DNA from: Stenotrophobium rhamnosiphilum
GTDB taxonomy: Bacteria; Pseudomonadota; Gammaproteobacteria; Nevskiales; Nevskiaceae
Assembly (NCBI RefSeq): GCF_003052265.1
Contig: NZ_QANS01000003.1
Coordinates: forward strand, 496,001-560,000
Direction of reading: 5' to 3'
DNA: 64,000 nucleotides
Position numbers and translations under genes: made by a program. Position 1 is the first letter of the stretch. Each line of letters opens with the position of its first letter. This document shows positions 1 through 8,237 of the stretch, in pieces. The notes under the pieces were generated by a model. The model was not told the DNA's origin, made no database searches, and saw only the letters and a program-made list of their open reading frames with translations.

Positions 1-28
1 TGGCAGTATTGGCGAGTTGGGGCATCGC

Positions 29-1426
29 ATGTTGATACGCAACGCCGAGATCAATTTTGATCAGGGCGTTGATGTGCGGATAACGGGCGAGCGCATTTCA
101 GCTATTGAGTCCTCGTTGCTGCCTCTGCCCGAAGAAGAAGTGATTGATGCCAACGGTGGCGCACTGCTTCCCGGCCTCAATGATCATCATGTTCATCTCT
201 ACGCCTTCGCCGCTGCACAGGCCTCTGTGTCGTGTGGTCCGCCGCAGGTGCGTGATGCAGAAGCTTTGCGAGAACGCTTGCGTGCTGCGGCCGCGACGTT
301 AAGTGATGGCGCGTGGTTACGCGGCATTGCGTATCACGAGTCAGTTGCTGGAGAGATTGATCGCGATTGGCTGGATGCAGCTGTGCCGAATCATCCCGTG
401 CGAGTTCAGCATCGCAGCGGAAGATTATGGATTCTTAATTCCAGTGCACTGAAAACAATTGGCGCTGAATATGATTTGTCGGCGCCGTTAGAGCGTGTTG
501 ATGGGCGCGCGACCGGACGTCTCTACGACAGCGACGCATGGCTACGCACTCGAACGAGTGCAACGCGGCCCGCGCTGCATCAAGTCAGTCGCTTATTCGC
601 AAGCTATGGAATCACAGGCCTAACCGACACCAGCCATCAAAATGGCCCCGCCGAATTTTCTGCTTTCGCAGAGGCGCGCTCACGCGGCGAATTACTGCAA
701 GCACTGCGAGTGATGGGTGACGCGCGGCTTGATGCTGTGACCGATGTTGCTGGCGTAACACGAGGCGAGCACAAGTTTCATTTGCACGATCACGAACTGC
801 CTGAGTTCGATGCGCTCTGTGCCGATATTCGTCGCAGCCATTCAGCGAGCCGTGCTGTCGCTTTTCACAGCGTGACGCGAACGGATTTGGTGTTTGCACT
901 CGCCGCTTTGCGAGAAGTCGGCAGCATCAAAGGTGATCGTATTGAACACGGCGCTGTTGTACCGCCAGAGCTGTTAAACGATATCTGCGAGCTTGGACTC
1001 ACGGTGGCGACGCAACCACACTTCATTTCAGAACGTGGCGATGCTTATCTGCGTGATGTCGCCGCAGAAGATCAGCCATGGTTGTATCGCTTGCGCGCTT
1101 TTATTGATGCGGGAGTTCCGCTCGCTGCAGGTAGCGATGTGCCTTATGGCGATGCGAATCCGTGGGCGTCGATGCAAGCGGCAGTCAGTCGGCGTAGCGA
1201 AAGCGGTGTGGTGATGGCGCAGAATGAATCGCTGACGCCTGAGCAAGCCTTGGCTTTGTTCTTGTCGCCATTGGATGCGCCGGGTGCAGCGCCACGAAAA
1301 ATTATCGTGGGCGCAATCGCCGATCTTTGTTTGTTAACGACGCCATGGCGCGACGCCCGGATTGATCTGTCGACGGTTCGTGTACAGCGCACATGGGCCG
1401 CTGGCCGTTCAATCTGGAAGATGTAA
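29..1426 (+). CDS. Amidohydrolase family protein (amidohydrolase 3 / YtcJ-like)
   Basis: Predicted metal-dependent hydrolase of the amidohydrolase superfamily, 465 aa from this start; the substrate cannot be told from sequence. An N-terminal beta-sandwich segment is followed by the metal-binding HVH at residues 54-56 (GLNDHHVHL), a later RIEHG motif and a GSDVPYG motif carrying the expected late Asp. The reading frame is open to the left edge, and a TTG lies 12 bases upstream. I chose the ATG at 29 because the family fold begins at MLIRNA, but a start outside the window cannot be excluded. It is somewhat shorter than typical YtcJ proteins (about 530-550 aa). A bidirectional terminator separates it from the convergent ctpA. 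Confidence 0.75.
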   Translation: MLIRNAEINFDQGVDVRITGERISAIESSLLPLPEEEVIDANGGALLPGLNDHHVHLYAFAAAQASVSCGPPQVRDAEALRERLRAAAATLSDGAWLRGIAYHESVAGEIDRDWLDAAVPNHPVRVQHRSGRLWILNSSALKTIGAEYDLSAPLERVDGRATGRLYDSDAWLRTRTSATRPALHQVSRLFASYGITGLTDTSHQNGPAEFSAFAEARSRGELLQALRVMGDARLDAVTDVAGVTRGEHKFHLHDHELPEFDALCADIRRSHSASRAVAFHSVTRTDLVFALAALREVGSIKGDRIEHGAVVPPELLNDICELGLTVATQPHFISERGDAYLRDVAAEDQPWLYRLRAFIDAGVPLAAGSDVPYGDANPWASMQAAVSRRSESGVVMAQNESLTPEQALALFLSPLDAPGAAPRKIIVGAIADLCLLTTPWRDARIDLSTVRVQRTWAAGRSIWKM

Positions 1427-1445
1427 TCGAATTTATTGCGCGCAA

Positions 1446-1478
1446 CAAAAAGCCCGGCAGTGCCGGGCTTTTTGTTTA
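1446..1478. terminator. Bidirectional Rho-independent terminator
   Basis: A 9-bp perfect stem, AGCCCGGCA/TGCCGGGCT, with a one-base loop, an A-run on the left and a T-run on the right. It lies between the convergent amidohydrolase and ctpA genes and can serve both. Confidence 0.85.
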
Positions 1479-1490
1479 ATGCGTGAAGTC

Positions 1491-2870
1491 TTACTTGCCG
1501 CTGGTGATGACCAAGCCTTTGAGCAGGTTGAGTGCTTCATAGAGCTGGTAATCGCTTTCAGCGAGTGACTGCTGTTCTTTGCCTTTCTTATCGGTGTCTT
1601 TGTTCTTTGCGTTGGCTTCAGCTTCAACTGCATTTGCTTCAGCAGGTTTGTCCGCGTCCTTCTTCTCTTTCAGCTTTTCTTTCTCGTTGTGCAAGCTGCC
1701 CTTCAGGTCAGATTCTTTGACCATTTCGAAGCCTTCTTGCTCATCTTTGCTGACTTTGAGAATGCGCAGCGCAATGTCTGGCTCAATGCCTTCAGCCTGA
1801 ATCGAGCGACCGGATGGCGTGTAGTAACGCGCGGTGGTGATCTTGATTGCGGTGTCGTTCTGCAACGGCATGATGGTTTGCACCGAGCCTTTGCCGAAAG
1901 TGCGTGAGCCCATCAATACAGCGCGTTTGTCGTCTTGCAGTGCGCCAGCAACAATTTCAGAAGCGGATGCCGAACCGCCGTTGACGAGCACGACCAGCGG
2001 ATGACCGTTGAGCAAATCGCCCGGCGTTGCGACGAACTCGCGCGTGTTGCTCGGATCGCGGCCCTTGATGCTGACGATCGTGCCCTTCTCAATGAAGGCG
2101 TCTGACACTTTCACTGCGGCATCCAACACGCCGCCTGGGTTGTTACGCATATCCAGTACGAGACCCTTCAGATCGCCACCGGCTTCTTTCTTCAGCTTGT
2201 TGAGTTCTTTGTTGAGATTCTCGCCGGTGTCGACGTTAAAGCTGCTGATGCGGATGTAGCCCATGCCCGGATCGAGCATGCGGCTGCGCACGCTGGCGAC
2301 TGCAATGATGTCGCGCTTGAGTTCAACGATCAGTGGTTTGTCAGCGCCTTCACGTGCAATCGTCAGCGTGACTTTTGAACCCGGGTCGCCGCGCATTTTT
2401 GAAACGGCGTCGGTCAGCGTCAGGCCTTTAACTGGCGTGTCATCAATCTTGACGATCAAATCGCCCGGCTTGATGCCAGCTTTGGCGGCTGGCGTGTCAT
2501 CAATCGGCGAGACCACGCGCACGTAGCCATCTTGCATCTGCACTTCAATGCCGAGGCCGCCGAACTTGCCGGTGGTTGCGACGTTGAGATCTTTGAATTC
2601 GTCTTTGTTCAGATACGACGAGTGCGGATCGAGGCCTTCGACCATGCCGCGCGTCGCGTTTTCGAGCAGCTTTTTATCGTCTACCGGCTCAACGTAATCG
2701 CTCTTCACGCGGTTGAGAATTTCGACGAAGGTCTGCAAATCTTTGACCGGAATGTCGCCGCCAGCAGATTGGTCTTTGTCAGCCAAAACGCCGTGGGTCA
2801 AGGTCAGGGAGACGCCAATAATTGCGCCGACGGCAACCGCTGCAGCGCTAGTGCGAGAGATAAGGGGCAT
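1491..2870 (-). CDS. ctpA: Carboxyl-terminal processing protease CtpA (S41 family)
   Basis: Periplasmic serine protease of the S41 C-terminal-processing family, 459 aa. The N-terminus is a signal peptide or anchor (residues 1-30), followed by a PDZ domain (about 100-185, containing GLGIEV and GIKPGDLI) and the protease core. The Ser-Lys dyad is visible as S302 in GGSASASEI and K327 in TFGKGS, the same numbering I recall for Pseudomonas aeruginosa CtpA. The C-terminal 60 residues are Lys/Glu-rich and of low complexity. In Pseudomonas, CtpA degrades cell-wall cross-link hydrolases together with a lipoprotein partner; that role here is by homology. It lies downstream of envC on the same strand, but 178 bp of AT-rich DNA separates them, so it may have its own promoter. 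Confidence 0.93.
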   Translation of the reverse strand: MPLISRTSAAAVAVGAIIGVSLTLTHGVLADKDQSAGGDIPVKDLQTFVEILNRVKSDYVEPVDDKKLLENATRGMVEGLDPHSSYLNKDEFKDLNVATTGKFGGLGIEVQMQDGYVRVVSPIDDTPAAKAGIKPGDLIVKIDDTPVKGLTLTDAVSKMRGDPGSKVTLTIAREGADKPLIVELKRDIIAVASVRSRMLDPGMGYIRISSFNVDTGENLNKELNKLKKEAGGDLKGLVLDMRNNPGGVLDAAVKVSDAFIEKGTIVSIKGRDPSNTREFVATPGDLLNGHPLVVLVNGGSASASEIVAGALQDDKRAVLMGSRTFGKGSVQTIMPLQNDTAIKITTARYYTPSGRSIQAEGIEPDIALRILKVSKDEQEGFEMVKESDLKGSLHNEKEKLKEKKDADKPAEANAVEAEANAKNKDTDKKGKEQQSLAESDYQLYEALNLLKGLVITSGK

Positions 2871-3048
2871 GGAATAAATAGATTTTTTAGTAGAGAAATT
2901 GAAGATATCACATAGACCATGCGTAACTGTGCGCGTTCAATGCGGGGAAAATGAGGGCTTTGTCGCTGGCGATAAAAATGATTCTTTTAATTTATATTTA
3001 GATCAACTATCAACATAATAAAACAATCTAAAAACGGCGCGGTCGAGC

Positions 3049-4221
3049 TTATTTTGAAAGCCAAAGCTTGGGGTTAATCGGCTGTGTGCCTTTGCGGATT
3101 TCAAAATAAACGCCGGTTTGATCGTAGCCGCCGGTAGAACCAGCTTTGGCGATGGTTTCACCAATACGTACGGATTCGCCGCCGGTAAGATCAACGCTGT
3201 CATTGTGGCCGTAGAGCGAAAAATAACCGCCTTCGTGCTCAAGAATGATGATCAGGCCATAACGCTGCATCCAGCCCACGTAAGCGACGCGACCGTTGGC
3301 GACCGCGCGCACCGGCGCACCATTGGGTGCTTCAATCCAATAGCCGTTCCAGCTCAAGTGGCCACCGGCTTTGGAGGTGCCAAAACTCGCCAGCAATTTG
3401 CCGCGGATGGGCCATGGCAATTTGCCCTTCATTTGCGGGAAAGGCTTGGCGTCGCGGATCACATCCAGCGGGATGTCCGACAGCGTGTCACGCAGCGATT
3501 TCAGCAAGGTTTGAATCGAGCGTTCGTTAGCGCGTAGCTGCTTGATTTCGTCGAGATCGCCGCTGATGCGCTCGTCGATTTTGCGGATGGTTTCGCCGCG
3601 TGATGAGCGCTTGGTTTCGAGGGCAGACAAAGCGCGCTGCTGCTTGTCTTTAAGCTTGAGCAATTCGCTGTTTTGCTGGGACGCTTTGTCCTGAATTGCG
3701 TTGATCTTTTCTAGCTGATTGCGGATGTTTTCAGCGTAGTTGGCGCGCGCGCGATTGAGGTAGTCGTAATAAGCCGTGACGCGGTCCATCTTTTGCGCGT
3801 TGTCCTGATTCAGCAGCAGGCGAATTTGGCCGCGTTCGCCAATCAGGTAGGCAGCGCGAATCTGCTGCGCCAGCGCCTTTTTCTGCTCGGCAAGCCGGGA
3901 TTCCGCCCGGTTTTGATCGTCTTGCGTGGCGCGGATTTTGCGTTGCTGTGAGGAGATCATGCCGCTGATTTCCTTAAGGCGGCCGGAGGTGTCGGCAATC
4001 TGCTTTTCGGTGCCTTGGAGCTCTTCACGCAGGCTGTCCTGCTTGTCGCGCTCTTTATCGACCCGCTGATTCAGCGCTTCGATACGCGTTTGCAGCTTTT
4101 TGAGATCCGTATTGGATTCTTGAATGCGGGTTTCGTTGGGGGCGGCATCGCCGTCAGTGGCGTCCTGCGCCAGAACGGGCAGGGCCAGCAGTGCGGCAAG
4201 CAATAGGGAAAAGCGGATCAT
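3049..4221 (-). CDS. envC: Murein hydrolase activator EnvC
   Basis: Periplasmic activator of cell-division amidases, 390 aa. From the chosen start the protein begins with a signal peptide (MIRFSLLLAALLALPVLA). A long coiled coil follows (about residues 35-250), then a C-terminal LytM/M23 fold. The LytM domain is degenerate: the first zinc site reads LSWNGYW where active enzymes have HxxxD, and the last reads VYFEIR instead of HxH. This fits an activator rather than an enzyme. A longer reading frame reaches 4287, but the 22 extra residues precede the signal peptide and would overlap the divergent rhodanese gene. The neighbouring gpmI found in E. coli and Pseudomonas is absent. Confidence 0.93.
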   Translation of the reverse strand: MIRFSLLLAALLALPVLAQDATDGDAAPNETRIQESNTDLKKLQTRIEALNQRVDKERDKQDSLREELQGTEKQIADTSGRLKEISGMISSQQRKIRATQDDQNRAESRLAEQKKALAQQIRAAYLIGERGQIRLLLNQDNAQKMDRVTAYYDYLNRARANYAENIRNQLEKINAIQDKASQQNSELLKLKDKQQRALSALETKRSSRGETIRKIDERISGDLDEIKQLRANERSIQTLLKSLRDTLSDIPLDVIRDAKPFPQMKGKLPWPIRGKLLASFGTSKAGGHLSWNGYWIEAPNGAPVRAVANGRVAYVGWMQRYGLIIILEHEGGYFSLYGHNDSVDLTGGESVRIGETIAKAGSTGGYDQTGVYFEIRKGTQPINPKLWLSK

Positions 4222-4229
4222 GCGATAAT
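4220..4229 (+). promoter_or_regulatory. Possible extended -10 promoter for the yibN operon
   Basis: The sequence TGC-GATAAT resembles an extended -10 (TGn-TATAAT) and lies about 30 bases before the yibN start, inside the 38-bp gap shared with envC. No convincing -35 is seen. It overlaps the first codons of envC, so the call is tentative. Confidence 0.25.
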
Positions 4230-4259
4230 GGTAGCGGATGTTTTGGACTAAAAAAGGCA

Positions 4260-4685
4260 ATGGAACAACTTCTTCACTTTGTAGCAAATCACCCTATTTT
4301 GTTTGTGCTGTTCGGCGCAGTGCTCATCGCACTCATCGCCAATGAAGTGCACGGCAACCTCACCGGTGGCAAACGTTTGGGTACGGCAGAAGCCGTGCGC
4401 CTGATCAATGATCGCGAGCCGCTGATCGTTGATGTGCGCACCAGCGCCGACTTTAAGCGTGGCCATCTTCTCAATGCGCTGAATCTGCCAATCGCCAAGA
4501 TTGAAGAACAGATCGGCGTATTGGGCAAAGACAAGTCGCGACCCGTGCTGGTTTATTGCGCGCTGGGTTCCAGCAGCGTGGCGGCGGTGGATAAATTGCG
4601 CAAGAATGGTTTCACCGAAGCGTATCCGCTCCAAGGCGGCATCAATAATTGGCAGGCCAGCAACCTGCCGGTCACCGTTAAGTAG
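4260..4685 (+). CDS. yibN: Membrane-anchored rhodanese-like protein (YibN type)
   Basis: Single rhodanese domain anchored to the inner membrane, 141 aa. Residues about 10-27 are a hydrophobic segment (NHPILFVLFGAVLIALIA). The rhodanese domain follows, with the active-site loop VYCALGSSS carrying the catalytic Cys. The exact sulfur acceptor is unknown for this family. It is first in a run with grxC, secB and gpsA, the same order as E. coli yibN-grxC-secB-gpsA. I chose the ATG at 4260, preceded by AAAAGGC. An upstream in-frame start at 4191 would read through the envC start and lacks the expected N-terminus. Confidence 0.88.
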   Translation: MEQLLHFVANHPILFVLFGAVLIALIANEVHGNLTGGKRLGTAEAVRLINDREPLIVDVRTSADFKRGHLLNALNLPIAKIEEQIGVLGKDKSRPVLVYCALGSSSVAAVDKLRKNGFTEAYPLQGGINNWQASNLPVTVK

Positions 4686-4698
4686 GAAAGAGGCGCAC

Positions 4699-4953
4699 AT
4701 GAAACGTGTGCAGATGTATTCGACTGGGATGTGCCCCTTCTGCGTCATGGCCAAGCGCCTGTTATCGCAGAAAGGAGTTGCGGTCGACGAAATTCGCGTC
4801 GATGAAGATCAATCCCGTCGTGAAGAGATGATGCGTATCACTGGACGTCGCACCGTGCCGCAGATTTTTGTTGGTGAGACTCACGTTGGTGGTTATGACG
4901 ATCTCTCTGCAATGAATAGTGCTGGCAAGTTAGACCCGCTGCTCAAAGACTAA
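4699..4953 (+). CDS. grxC: Glutaredoxin 3
   Basis: Small dithiol glutaredoxin of 84 aa, the normal size for GrxC. The redox motif CPFC follows the first beta strand (MYSTGMCPFC). The cis-Pro region TVPQIFV and the glutathione-contacting GGYDDL are also present. It reduces disulfides and mixed glutathione disulfides in the cytoplasm. The start at 4699 follows a GGAAAGAGG ribosome site and lies 13 bases after yibN; a longer frame from 4501 overlaps yibN and has no homology before MKRVQM. Confidence 0.95.
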   Translation: MKRVQMYSTGMCPFCVMAKRLLSQKGVAVDEIRVDEDQSRREEMMRITGRRTVPQIFVGETHVGGYDDLSAMNSAGKLDPLLKD

Positions 4954-4973
4954 AATCAATTTAAAGAAAGACC

Positions 4974-5474
4974 ATGGCTGAACAACAAACTCCTCCGGCA
5001 GGCCGTCAGGTTCTGCTGCAAAAAATGTACGTCAAAGACGCTTCTTTGGAAGTGCCACAGGCGCCGCAGATTTTCACGCGCCAATGGCAGCCTGAGACCG
5101 ATGTGCAGGTCAACACGCAGTACACCAATCTCGGCGACAACAACCATCAAGTGATGTTGTCTGTGACCGTGACGGCGAAAGCAGGTACTGATGTCGGCTT
5201 CTTGGTTGAAGTGCATCAGGCCGGCATCTTCACCATCACCGGTTTCGATGAAGTCGAATTGGGCGCAGTGCTGGGCGGTTACGCCCCAGGCCTGCTGTTC
5301 CCATTCGCACGCGAAGCGGTAGCTGACCTCGTGCAGCGCGCCGGATTCCCGCAGTTGTTGCTGCAGCCGATCAATTTTGACCAGCTCTACATTGATCATC
5401 AGCAGCGCGCTAAAGCCGAACAAGCAGGTCAGGCAGAAGGCAGTGGAATCATCCTCCCCCCAACCCTCAACTGA
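4974..5474 (+). CDS. secB: Protein-export chaperone SecB
   Basis: Cytoplasmic chaperone that keeps precursors unfolded and delivers them to SecA; homotetrameric in the family. The 166-aa product has the characteristic core (FTRQWQP, DVQVNTQYTNLG, QAGIFTITGF, LFPFARE). The C-terminus ends with a short Gln/Ala-rich tail and LPPTLN, similar to the SecA-binding tail of other SecB proteins. It sits 20 bases after grxC, and its 3' end overlaps the start of gpsA. Confidence 0.95.
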   Translation: MAEQQTPPAGRQVLLQKMYVKDASLEVPQAPQIFTRQWQPETDVQVNTQYTNLGDNNHQVMLSVTVTAKAGTDVGFLVEVHQAGIFTITGFDEVELGAVLGGYAPGLLFPFAREAVADLVQRAGFPQLLLQPINFDQLYIDHQQRAKAEQAGQAEGSGIILPPTLN

Positions 5475-6471
5475 GGCCGCTATCGCGGTGCTCGGTGCCG
5501 GTTCTTTCGGCACCGCACTCGCGGTACATCTCGCACGTCGCGGATCGCCGACGCTGCTGTGGGGTCGAGACGTCGCCAAGATGCAGGCGATGCAGGACGC
5601 GCGCGTCAACGCGCAGTACCTGCCGGACTGTGCCTTTCCGGTAAAGCTCACAGCAATTTCAGATTTGCAGTTGGCTGTGACCAGCGCAGAAGATTTGCTG
5701 ATCTCCACGCCCAGCCACACCCTGCGCGAAACACTAACCACGCTTAAACCTTGGCTGCGTCCGGGTCAGGGTGTTGCTTGTGCGTGTAAAGGTCTTGAAC
5801 CGCAAAGCGGCAAGCTTGTGCACGAAGTGATTGAAGACGTGCTCGGCACGGCGCATCCGCTGGCAGTGGTTTCTGGCCCGACGTTTGCCAAAGAACTGGG
5901 CATTGGTTTGCCGACGGCAGTCACCGTCGCATCCACCGACGAAGCCTTCGCAGCAAAAATTGCGGATCGCTTACACGGCGATGGTTTCCGCGCTTATACC
6001 GCCGACGATTTGCCGGGCGTTGAGATTGGTGGTGCCGCTAAAAACGTGATGGCGATTTGCGTTGGACTCGCGGATGGTTTGAGCCTCGGCGCCAACACGC
6101 GCGCAGCAATCATCACGCGCGGCCTCGCCGAAATCATGCGTCTTGGCGAAGCACTTGGTGCTAAACCTGAAACCTTGATGGGTTTGTCTGGCATGGGTGA
6201 CTTGGTGCTCACCTGCACCGACAACCAATCACGCAATCGTCGAATGGGTTTGCTGTTGGCCGAAGGCAAAACTGTGCCAGAAGCGATCGCGGAAATTAAA
6301 CAAGTTGTAGAGGGCGTCAAAGCTGCGCCGGAAGTTCTGCGACTTGCACGCCGTCTTGGCGTGGATATGCCGATCACGGATGCTGTTACTCGTGTGTTGA
6401 GTGGGGAGATCACGCCGGTGGAAGCGGTGCGTGTACTCGCAATGCGACCGAAGAAGGCTGAGTCGGAATAA
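5443..6471 (+). CDS. gpsA: Glycerol-3-phosphate dehydrogenase [NAD(P)+]
   Basis: Makes sn-glycerol 3-phosphate from dihydroxyacetone phosphate for phospholipid synthesis. The Rossmann motif VLGAGSFGTALA lies at the N-terminus. GPTFAKE and the active-site GAAKNVMAI region follow, with the C-terminal helical domain (LSGMGDLVLTC). I place the start at the GTG at 5443, preceded by AGAAGG, giving 342 aa and a 32-base overlap with secB. The frame is open further upstream to 5377, deeper inside secB. Translational coupling to secB is likely. The next gene in E. coli would be cysE; here a repeat block follows instead. Confidence 0.92.
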   Translation: MESSSPQPSTEAAIAVLGAGSFGTALAVHLARRGSPTLLWGRDVAKMQAMQDARVNAQYLPDCAFPVKLTAISDLQLAVTSAEDLLISTPSHTLRETLTTLKPWLRPGQGVACACKGLEPQSGKLVHEVIEDVLGTAHPLAVVSGPTFAKELGIGLPTAVTVASTDEAFAAKIADRLHGDGFRAYTADDLPGVEIGGAAKNVMAICVGLADGLSLGANTRAAIITRGLAEIMRLGEALGAKPETLMGLSGMGDLVLTCTDNQSRNRRMGLLLAEGKTVPEAIAEIKQVVEGVKAAPEVLRLARRLGVDMPITDAVTRVLSGEITPVEAVRVLAMRPKKAESE

Positions 6472-6540
6472 TCGTAGGGTGGGTTAGCTGCAACGCGGCG
6501 TAACCCACCATTCTTTGAAGGCTTACACGCGCTTCGCGGG

Positions 6541-6713
6541 GCTACTGCCTGTTCTGATTGAGGTGGCGTGTTCCGCACTGTGGTGCGGGTTACTTTCTTT
6601 GCTGGTGCAAAGAAAGTAACCAAAGAAAGCACCTCAATCCACTTTTGTTGTTATTAAGAACAGGCCTGATACGTTCGCCATTCAATTTCTCAATGTGAGA
6701 AACAGGTAACCGC
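6541..6713 (+). repeat. Left arm of large inverted repeat
   Basis: About 172 bp that match, in inverse orientation and with scattered differences, the segment ending at 7085. It contains a 14-bp perfect hairpin GGTTACTTTCTTTG/CAAAGAAAGTAACC at 6588-6621. This hairpin motif recurs in many proteobacterial genomes to my knowledge and often produces spurious small ORF calls. Confidence 0.75.
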
Positions 6714-6780
6714 TTCAGCGTTTGTACGAGCGATGAATGCTCGCGGCACATTCGTTATAAGCGGCAACCAACTAAGGTTT

Positions 6781-6851
6781 GTCATCCCGAACGCAGTGAG
6801 GGATCTTGCTTTGAGAGCTACAGCAAGATCCCTCACTGCGTTCGGGATGAC
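6781..6851. repeat. 71-bp palindromic repeat, copy 1
   Basis: A near-perfect palindrome: GTCATCCCGAACGCAGTGAG at the left end pairs with its inverse at the right end, around a short loop. It sits almost exactly at the centre (6816) of the large inverted repeat (centre 6813). A diverged second copy of identical length is at 39918-39988. Confidence 0.8.
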
Positions 6852-6914
6852 ATAGGTCTGCGGTGTCGAATCGAATGAGCCGAACTGCCGCGATTGTTAA
6901 GACCAAATGGTGAC

Positions 6915-7085
6915 GCGGTTACCTGTTTCTCGCATTGAGAAATTAGCTAACAAACGTATCAGTCTCATTCCTAAGCTCCGTAAAAGTGGGCTTGTGATGT
7001 TTCTTTGGTTACTTTCTTTGCGCCAAAGAAAGTAACCCGCGCCACAGCGCGGAACACGCCATCTCAATCAGCGCAGGCGGTAGCC
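6915..7085 (-). repeat. Right arm of large inverted repeat
   Basis: Inverse counterpart of 6541-6713. It carries the same 14-bp hairpin (7007-7037) but with a three-base loop instead of six. Differences between the arms are scattered substitutions, so the arms are old or arose from two related insertions. Confidence 0.75.
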
Positions 7086-7231
7086 TCGCTCCGCGCGTAA
7101 AAAGCTAAAACTGGATGATTCGCTACGCTCACCCTTCGGGCGCTCACAAGTGAGCGTGCAACGCGCGATGCGCGTTGTCCCGCCTTCGCGGGAATGACAA
7201 GAAGAAATGCGCCGCGAGCGCACAGCGCACC

Positions 7232-7693
7232 CTACGTGAGATTAAATCCCGCCTGTCGCCACGCTTCATAAACGGCAACCGCGACCGCATTCGACAGATT
7301 CAAACTCCGATTCCCCGGCCGCAACGGAATCCGAATCCGCTGCTCCTCCGGTACGGTCGCCAACAAATCATCCGGCAATCCCCGAGTCTCAGGCCCGAAT
7401 AACAAAATATCGTCATCGCGATACTGCCACTCATGATGCGCAGTCCCGCCTTTGGTGGTGAATGCCAGCAAGCGAGATGAGGGCAGGGTGGCGAGAAAAT
7501 CCGGCAGCGAATCATGCTGCTTCACATCAACAAACTCGTGGTAATCCAGCCCCGCTCTTTTGAGCGCGCGGTCGTCCATGCTGAAGCCCAGCGGGTGGAT
7601 CAAATGCAATTGCGCCCCCGTATTGGCGCAAAGGCGAATGATATTGCCGGTATTCGGCGGGATTTCAGGCTGATAGAGAGCGACATTGACCAT
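7232..7693 (-). CDS. trmL: tRNA (cytidine(34)-2'-O)-methyltransferase TrmL
   Basis: SPOUT-class methyltransferase that 2'-O-methylates the wobble base of certain leucine tRNAs, 153 aa as usual. The N-terminus VALYQPEIPPNTGNIIRLCAN is diagnostic. The trefoil-knot S-adenosylmethionine site is visible as LLFGPETRGLP and RSLNLSNAVAVAVYE near the C-terminus. It lies downstream of the gpsA cluster on the opposite strand, the same relation as E. coli trmL to cysE. Its stop codon lies in the terminal repeat of the adjoining repeat block. Confidence 0.95.
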   Translation of the reverse strand: MVNVALYQPEIPPNTGNIIRLCANTGAQLHLIHPLGFSMDDRALKRAGLDYHEFVDVKQHDSLPDFLATLPSSRLLAFTTKGGTAHHEWQYRDDDILLFGPETRGLPDDLLATVPEEQRIRIPLRPGNRSLNLSNAVAVAVYEAWRQAGFNLT

Positions 7694-7785
7694 AACGACA
7701 TAATAAATCGGGAGATGATCTGATTGACAGCTTTGAGGATGCTGCCTAAGCTCCTGAGACGCTTGGGAAAGTCGGAAGAGACAAC

Positions 7786-8076
7786 ATGAAAATTACTACC
7801 TTGATCGCCGCTGCTGCATTTGCCTTGACTGCCATGACGGCACAGGCCAGTGAATATGACGGCGTTGATGAAACTCCATCGGCAATGGCCATGGGCGCAG
7901 ACCTGCTGTTCGTTCGTCCGTTAGGTCTGGTTGCAACCGTGGTTGGTACGGCACTGTTTATTGTGCAGTTGCCGCTGTCGCTGATTATTGGTGAAGCGCC
8001 AACCGGTCCAGCACAGCGCTTGGTCGTTGAGCCTGCGGCATTTACGTTCCGCCGCCCTCTGGGTCAGATGGATTAA
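7786..8076 (+). CDS. Small exported protein, conserved hypothetical
   Basis: 96-aa protein with a clear signal peptide ending near AQA-SEY (residues 1-22). The remainder has one hydrophobic stretch (RPLGLVATVVGTALFIVQLPLSLI) and a conserved-looking ending, LVVEPAAFTFRRPLG. I recall similar short proteins in other gammaproteobacteria, but no function is known to me. A GAAGAG ribosome site precedes the ATG. It is monocistronic and followed at once by a terminator and a repeat element. Confidence 0.7.
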   Translation: MKITTLIAAAAFALTAMTAQASEYDGVDETPSAMAMGADLLFVRPLGLVATVVGTALFIVQLPLSLIIGEAPTGPAQRLVVEPAAFTFRRPLGQMD

Positions 8077-8098
8077 TTCCGCGCATTTAATTGCGTAA

Positions 8099-8132
8099 CA
8101 AAAAAGCCGCCGGGAAACCGGCGGCTTTTTTT
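8099..8132. terminator. Rho-independent terminator
   Basis: Stem GCCGCCGG/CCGGCGGC with a GAAA loop, an A-run before and seven Ts after. It serves the small exported protein (+) and possibly the convergent M16 peptidase (-). On the + side the T-tract runs straight into a repeat element beginning ATG. Confidence 0.88.
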
Positions 8133-8185
8133 ATGTGCAGGATGCACGGTACCTCCGCGAGCGCATGGATGCGCAGGAGCGGAGG
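8133..8185 (+). repeat. Terminator-linked two-hairpin element, copy 1
   Basis: Directly after the T-tract: ATG, hairpin GTGCA-GGA-TGCAC (8135-8147), spacer GGTA, then stem CCTCCGC (8152-8158) pairing with GCGGAGG (8179-8185). The stem encloses GA, the inner hairpin GCGCATGGATGCGC (8161-8174) and AGGA. Four other copies at 19367, 25523, 26579 and 41462 keep the layout while changing the paired bases. Confidence 0.75.
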
Positions 8186-8237
8186 CGTTCGTGCAGCGAG
8201 AGATACGCCAAGCACTGCAACACTGCAATGGTGACGC

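Larger units (their letters stand above)
6473..7236. repeat. Composite block of nested inverted repeats
   Basis: A 764-bp block fills the space between gpsA and trmL. It is bounded by the short inverted termini CGTAGGGTG (6473) and CACCCTACG (ending 7236). Inside lie a hairpin GGGTGGGTTA/TAACCCACC (6479-6515), a pair of about 172-bp inverted arms, a central 71-bp palindrome, and on the right a CCCGCCTTCGCGGG palindrome (about 7180-7193). No credible gene is seen. The right terminus supplies the TAG stop codon of trmL. Confidence 0.75.

Noticed and set aside
5994-6632. Open frame antisense to gpsA running into the repeat block, encoding VTFFAPAKKVTR-like sequence
   Set aside because: Most of it is antisense to a clear gpsA gene, and the rest translates the hairpin repeat. 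Such repeat-derived frames are commonly mis-called as genes.
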